From positions 11,674,001 to 11,738,000 of the forward strand of contig NC_092312.1 of assembly GCF_036785885.1 (NCBI RefSeq): a DNA stretch of 64,000 nt, written 5' to 3'. Shown here piece by piece: positions 59,901 through 64,000 of this stretch; the first letter of the stretch is position 1, and each line of letters opens with the position of its first letter. Source of the stretch: Coffea arabica (Eukaryota; Streptophyta; Magnoliopsida; Gentianales; Rubiaceae). The notes under the pieces were generated by a model. The model did not search any database. It worked only from the letters and a program-made list of their open reading frames with translations, and had not been told where the DNA came from. Both the position numbers and the translations under genes were made by a program.

Positions 59901-61605
59901 CAAATATAATTAAACAGCTATCAGCTACCATATAAATGTAATCAATCTGATGAAACTGTCCGCAGGCATTCTTGACCAAAGTCCACTCCTAGAAAACTCC
60001 CAGTCTAATCAGTTGTCATCTTCCCTCAACCCACGCATATGAGGAATAGTACCATCTTCTAGAAATCTTTCCCCATAGAGTGCAACCGCTCAAAAAACAT
60101 TTCAATTTCATGATCAGGGTATAGATATATGCACGTGACATCACAACCACTTCAGTTCAGGCACTTGAGCAAAGTTTAGCTACATGAATACTGGATTAAG
60201 CTTCATACTAATGTATGCAGAAAATGAATTCTTAAATTGGTTCAGAATCTTCGAAGGAAACTGAGATCCTCTGTATATCCCACCATCCTAGTAACAATAT
60301 GAGAAACTCAAGTAAAAAGATACATTCTGAAGATCACAAGGAAATTTCAACTAAAAGGTAAGGGCCAACTAACTATACACAGAGCAGGGGCGTATTGGTA
60401 TAATCTCCCTTTCGCCTAATATGTTCCTGATAGATAAATTTTGACCTCCTGTTGACAACATTCTTTAAGTCTCAACCTCTACTTTCTTTCTAGCAGTTTT
60501 TTGTAATACAGAATTCAATAACAAAAAACTATACTTTTGCAATTCATTTTTAATCAGACACAAATAGGCTCTGTATCTTTCACTAGTGTCAATATCATAA
60601 TCATTCATTCAAGTGTAACGTTGAAATGCTAAAAACACCAACCTAATAGACAATTTAATAGGCAAGAAACAGGGTGTTACAAACTCTTGTTATAATCAGG
60701 GGAAGGAAATAACCTGTTCCATGACTGACACAGAAAAAATATGTAAAAGATCCACATCTATCTAAAAGGTTTAGCTATCAAAGAACCAAGCAAATTAAGC
60801 AGTTTAAGACGTCCCCTCAATCTCAAGTCATGCTTTTGACAACCCAATACTTAGGAAGGGACATGACTTCAGAGCCCCATGCTCAAACGCATTGACTTAT
60901 GTACTTACACCTTCAAAGCCCTACACTCAAGCCTTGATGAAACCAAGTGACAAAGTTTCTTTTTTTGCCCACACCACTCCTTTATTTGAGCACCTGATCA
61001 AGTTATTAGACATTTTCCTACGCTTTGTACAGACTATACCACACAGTGCACCGAATTTATACTCTCTCAAGGCACAGTGGTTGTCTGAGACTGTACAATC
61101 ATGAAGTGCAAGTGAACAAGTACATGTTGTCCTGATTAATGAACTCATACACTAATTAAACCCCTAATCCACCCCCAACAAGATATACATAAACATATTA
61201 CTAATGATAAAACAAGGAAAAAGAAGGGTACAAGAAAATTCATGAATTTCCATAACTGAAGATCAAAGTGTAAAAAGTTTCAGTCTTTAACATTGTTGGG
61301 AAAACTTTTCTTCCTTGGGATATAATACCCTTTAACATATAACAAACATACTGACCAGAAGGGTGAACTGGCTGAAAGGTTGCAGGAGGAATTGAAGACC
61401 ATCCAGGTGGTGGACCATCGACATCTTCATCTTCATCATCTTCATTTTCATTAATTTCTGCATCTTTTTCTTCCTTAACTAAATTTTCTTCTATTTGGGT
61501 AGCAATGCAATGAAATCCAGGCGGTGGGCCGTCGTCATCATCATCATCATCTTCTTCTCCTCCTCCTCCTCCTCCTTTGACGAGGTCTTTCTCCTCAGTC
61601 CCCAT
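53936..61605 (-). CDS. LOL2: LSD1-like zinc finger protein (LOL2 type) with three GPPPG motifs
   Basis: Six exons: 61356-61605, 59602-59709, 58077-58214, 56506-56613, 54695-54804 and 53936-54007; 261 residues. The N-terminal half is very acidic and has three GPPPG(F/W) motifs at about 26-31, 64-69 and 99-104. A Pro-rich linker (LPPTPPRPLPAV) precedes two zf-LSD1 fingers. Finger 1 (172-193) is CGSCRLLLAYPPGVKYVQC with a C-x2-C end; finger 2 (210-231) is CGGCAVLLMYPYGAPSVRC with the same end. The tail reads NRRPPLSVQQ. Arabidopsis LOL2 (about 155 aa) has one GPPPGW motif, two fingers and a related tail. LSD1-family fingers act in programmed cell death and stress signalling by protein or DNA contacts in nucleus and cytosol. 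Exons 2-4 and the first four junctions are in phase 1. A MULE end lies about 70 bases upstream of the ATG. Confidence 0.9.
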
Positions 61606-62420
61606 TCTCTCTTTTTAGTAGTCTTCCTCTGATGCCATACTTTTTTCTTCCGGGTGGCTATCGCCCAAAGAGCAAATTGCCAAAAGTGTCACTAAACTAC
61701 ACACTAGTACTTGTTCATGTCACTAAATTTATTCATTGGCTAAAAATATCACTGAACTAACGCAAAAAAGCATGTTTTGTAGCATTCCGTGTAATCTAGG
61801 GTTTGAAGGGCAAAATTGTCTAAAAACTTTAAGGTAAAGTGGTTGGCCGTTCAATTCAGACGCAAAACTTTGTTACTAAATTTTCAATTGAAAAGACAAG
61901 ACAAAATTTAGGGTCGACAAGATTAGAATGGATAATTCAAAAATTGAAAAAGAAAATCTGGTAGACAAGTTCATCAATCACATAAGGCGCTGTTTGATTA
62001 ATCACAGATGAAGTGGATAAAGCGAAATAGAAATGAATACTTGGATTCGTATGAACTATGTGGTAAGAAATCGCTAAAACCCATACATTCCTCTTGATTT
62101 GGTTAATAATGTATGAATGGTGTTATTGAACTATGTGGGTATTGTATTTAGTGAGTAAAAGGATTTTATGTTTTGTACTGGTTGAGAAGAAAGCGACATG
62201 AGAGCACTGGTGGGATTGAAAAGGACGTTTCTTTATAGGATTCATTTTGTTGTCATCACAATATGTTGCAAAGGGTCTTACAAGAACATTTTTTTTTTAT
62301 AATTTATTGAAATTTATTGTTAATTGTGTTTCGTGTGTTAGATGGTTGCTGATTTTACGTTCATTTTTAATTATATGAACAATAAAAATACTAATTAAGA
62401 TTAATTTTTTTTGTGTTGAT

Positions 62421-64000
62421 GTAGAAAATGGAAGAGGTGCATTTTCAATTAAACTTCACCATGAGAATAAAATTAAGGAAAACAAGTACAAGAGTTATGA
62501 TAGGAGAGAGGTAGACTACTTTGACATGCATCATGCATATGTTATGTCGTTACAAGTGATAAATGAAATGGTTCTAAAATGCGGGCACCGGAGGATTATG
62601 TTGTATTATTATGTTGATTCTAGAAATGACTTGAACCACAGACTAAAAGAATTTCAAACGGATAAAAATATGCGAAAATTTTGTGATTAGTGTATGAATA
62701 TAAGTTTATAGAGGTTTACTACGATCATTTGATATTAGAAGAAATATATGAGCTTGGTAGGTAGAAAAAAGAGCAGATGGAGGAACTATTGCAGAAGTCT
62801 ACAGTTATTATAGAGGAGATTGAAAATGTTGTTGAAGTAGTTCCAAAAAAACTTGCGAGACCTTGTGCTAGGAAAAAGGCTATTGCTGCTTTGGAGTAAA
62901 AGCAAGACTGTCCAATTTGAGAGTTCGAAAATAATACAACAACTGTAGAACCAGTTGTAGAAATGAACAAGACAAATGAGGCAAGAAATGATACTGTTGA
63001 AAAAGCCATTCAAGATGGAACGCATAATAGAACTGAGTATGATTCGAGTTTTAATCATAGGAAAGACTTTGCTAATTATAATAAATAATGCTAAGATGAA
63101 CAAATGTATCAACAAGAGTGTGAGTAGCACATGGAGATTCAAGATACTTTTGTTGGGGCCCAAAAAAGGGCCAATCAAGGTAGCTACCTCCACACAGAGT
63201 CCTTTCATCATGATGAACCAATTGAAAAAGATCATCATGAAAACTCTACATTCAAACATGAGCCATCAACCAAGGGCAAGAGGCAAGGAAGGAAGAGACA
63301 ACAAACTAGAAATTTCACAAGAAAAAGGAGTGATAAAGCGCAACAGTCCCAAGCCACTGGTTCAGAAAATAAAGATGGAGTAGGTGGACCTAAACACAAT
63401 TCACTTATAAATGATACCTTAGATGTGGAGTTTCATAGTGATCCTGATACAAGTGAAGATGATGATGCTCCAATGAGGTATACCAGTCTCAATATTGCCA
63501 GAGATAGTTGAACTCCACAGTTTCATGTTGACCAGAAATTTGGTACCAAAAAGAAGTTTATAATTGCCATAAAAAACTATGCAATCATATCTAGTAGACC
63601 AATCTATATGTATACCAGTGACAAGACAAGATTGAGATCTAAATGTAGGCATCCTAATTGCAAGTGATACATGTATGCTTTACAGGTTCCAACGTTGGGC
63701 ACATTTGATTTTGTATTTAAGCAATCATATCTGGTAGACCAATCTATATGTATACCAATGACAAGACAAGATTGAGATCTAAATCTAGGCATCCTAATTG
63801 CAAGTGATACATGTATGCTTCACAGGTTCCAACGTTAGGCACATTTGATTTTGTATTTAAGAGAATGCTTGATGTACACAATAATTGTAGCCATGCTTAG
63901 AGGAATAAGAATATGACTTCAGAGTGGCTGGCAGAAAAATTTGAAAAGCTAGCCCGTATAAACATGAAAATGCTAGTTGGACAGCTGTTGCAAAATGTTG
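62421..64000 (+). pseudogene. MULE transposase (MudrA) pseudogene, N-terminal part
   Basis: The first open piece (62421-62690) has the N-terminal MULE pattern FSIKLHHENK...REVDYFDMHHAYVMSLQVIN and ends in a stop TAG, with a frame change soon after (VYEYKFIEVYYDHL near 62692). An acidic linker frame (63131-63511) includes EFHSDPDTSEDDDAP. In the same frame beyond a stop come VDQKFGTKKKFIIAIKNYAI and LRSKCRHPNCK, the DNA-binding MULE domain (PF03108 type), then a TGA where family members have Trp. NKNMTSEWLAEKFEKLARIN near 63908 is the continuation, preceded by a TAG. At least four stops, frame changes and a 140 bp duplication show it is non-functional. The catalytic domain lies outside the window. 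Confidence 0.85.
63581..63860 (+). repeat. 140 bp tandem duplication inside the MULE pseudogene
   Basis: Unit 1 is 63581-63720 and unit 2 is 63721-63860, directly adjacent, both starting GCAATCATATCT and ending TTTGTATTTAA. I count five mismatches over 140 positions. The length is not a multiple of three, so the duplication shifts the frame. Both units carry the same in-frame TGA. Confidence 0.95.

Larger units (their letters stand above)
61673..64000 (+). mobile_element. Mutator-like (MULE) transposon, 5' part, decayed, running off the window
   Basis: The likely left end begins near 61673 (AAATTGCCAAAAGTGTCACT), a common start of dicot MULE terminal repeats. About 0.75 kb of AT-rich leader follows, then a MudrA-type reading frame with stops and frame changes. 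The element points away from LOL2. The right half and right end are beyond base 64000. The left boundary is inferred from composition and similarity of style, not from a visible target duplication. Confidence 0.65.

Noticed and set aside
62725-63259. Hydrophobic minus-strand frames that look like membrane proteins
   Set aside because: They are antisense to the MULE transposase linker, whose Lys/Glu-rich plus-strand codons read as Phe/Leu/Ile in reverse.

Overview
The window is nuclear DNA of a flowering plant. Genes are split by short and long GT-AG introns, intergenic DNA is AT-rich, and small non-autonomous DNA transposons are common. Every recognisable protein matches a plant family (allantoinase, plastid-type MutS2, GRXS17, P-class PPR, class B heat-shock factor, RMA-type RING ligase, LSD1-like zinc finger). 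The protein and repeat style suggest a eudicot, probably an asterid; the exact species is a guess I cannot confirm.

Layout. 1-3472 (+): last five exons of allantoinase, whose upstream exons lie outside the window. 4413-9534 (+): a five-exon MutS2 gene ending in an Smr domain. 10453-11097 (-): a one-exon secreted glycine-rich protein. 13923-17478 (+): monothiol glutaredoxin GRXS17 in three exons. 18457-21031 (-): a two-exon mitochondrial-type PPR protein. 24743-27718 (-): a class B heat-shock factor, best match HSFB3, with a 2.3 kb intron. 33693-36560 (+): a second PPR gene with the same intron position as the first. 39424-40146 (-): an RMA-type membrane-anchored RING E3 ligase with a likely 5' UTR intron and a TATA box near 41500. 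49990-52507 (+): an eight-exon gene for an unrecognised 214-residue coiled-coil protein. 53936-61605 (-): a six-exon LOL2-type protein with two LSD1 zinc fingers and three GPPPG(W/F) motifs. 61673-64000 (+): the decayed 5' part of a MULE transposon that runs off the window.

The genes do not form a pathway or an operon. They are independent housekeeping and regulatory genes: purine catabolism, organelle DNA maintenance, redox/iron-sulfur handling, organelle RNA processing, transcription, ER protein quality control and cell-death-type zinc fingers. Allantoinase and GRXS17 are also neighbours in Arabidopsis (from memory, At4g04955 and At4g04950), so part of the order is old microsynteny.

The accessory content is mostly transposon-derived: an inverted pair of Stowaway-like MITEs, a 610 bp hAT-like MITE with an intact 8 bp target duplication, a MITE nested in another MITE, several copies of a family with TTTGGATT-type ends, two large foldback repeats, and the MULE pseudogene with a frame-breaking 140 bp tandem duplication. 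I found no convincing tRNA, rRNA, microRNA or CRISPR locus, and no wholly new system. The most unusual items are the unassigned coiled-coil gene with its promoter motif cluster, the LOL2 gene with its tandem alternative splice donors, and the MULE end abutting LOL2.
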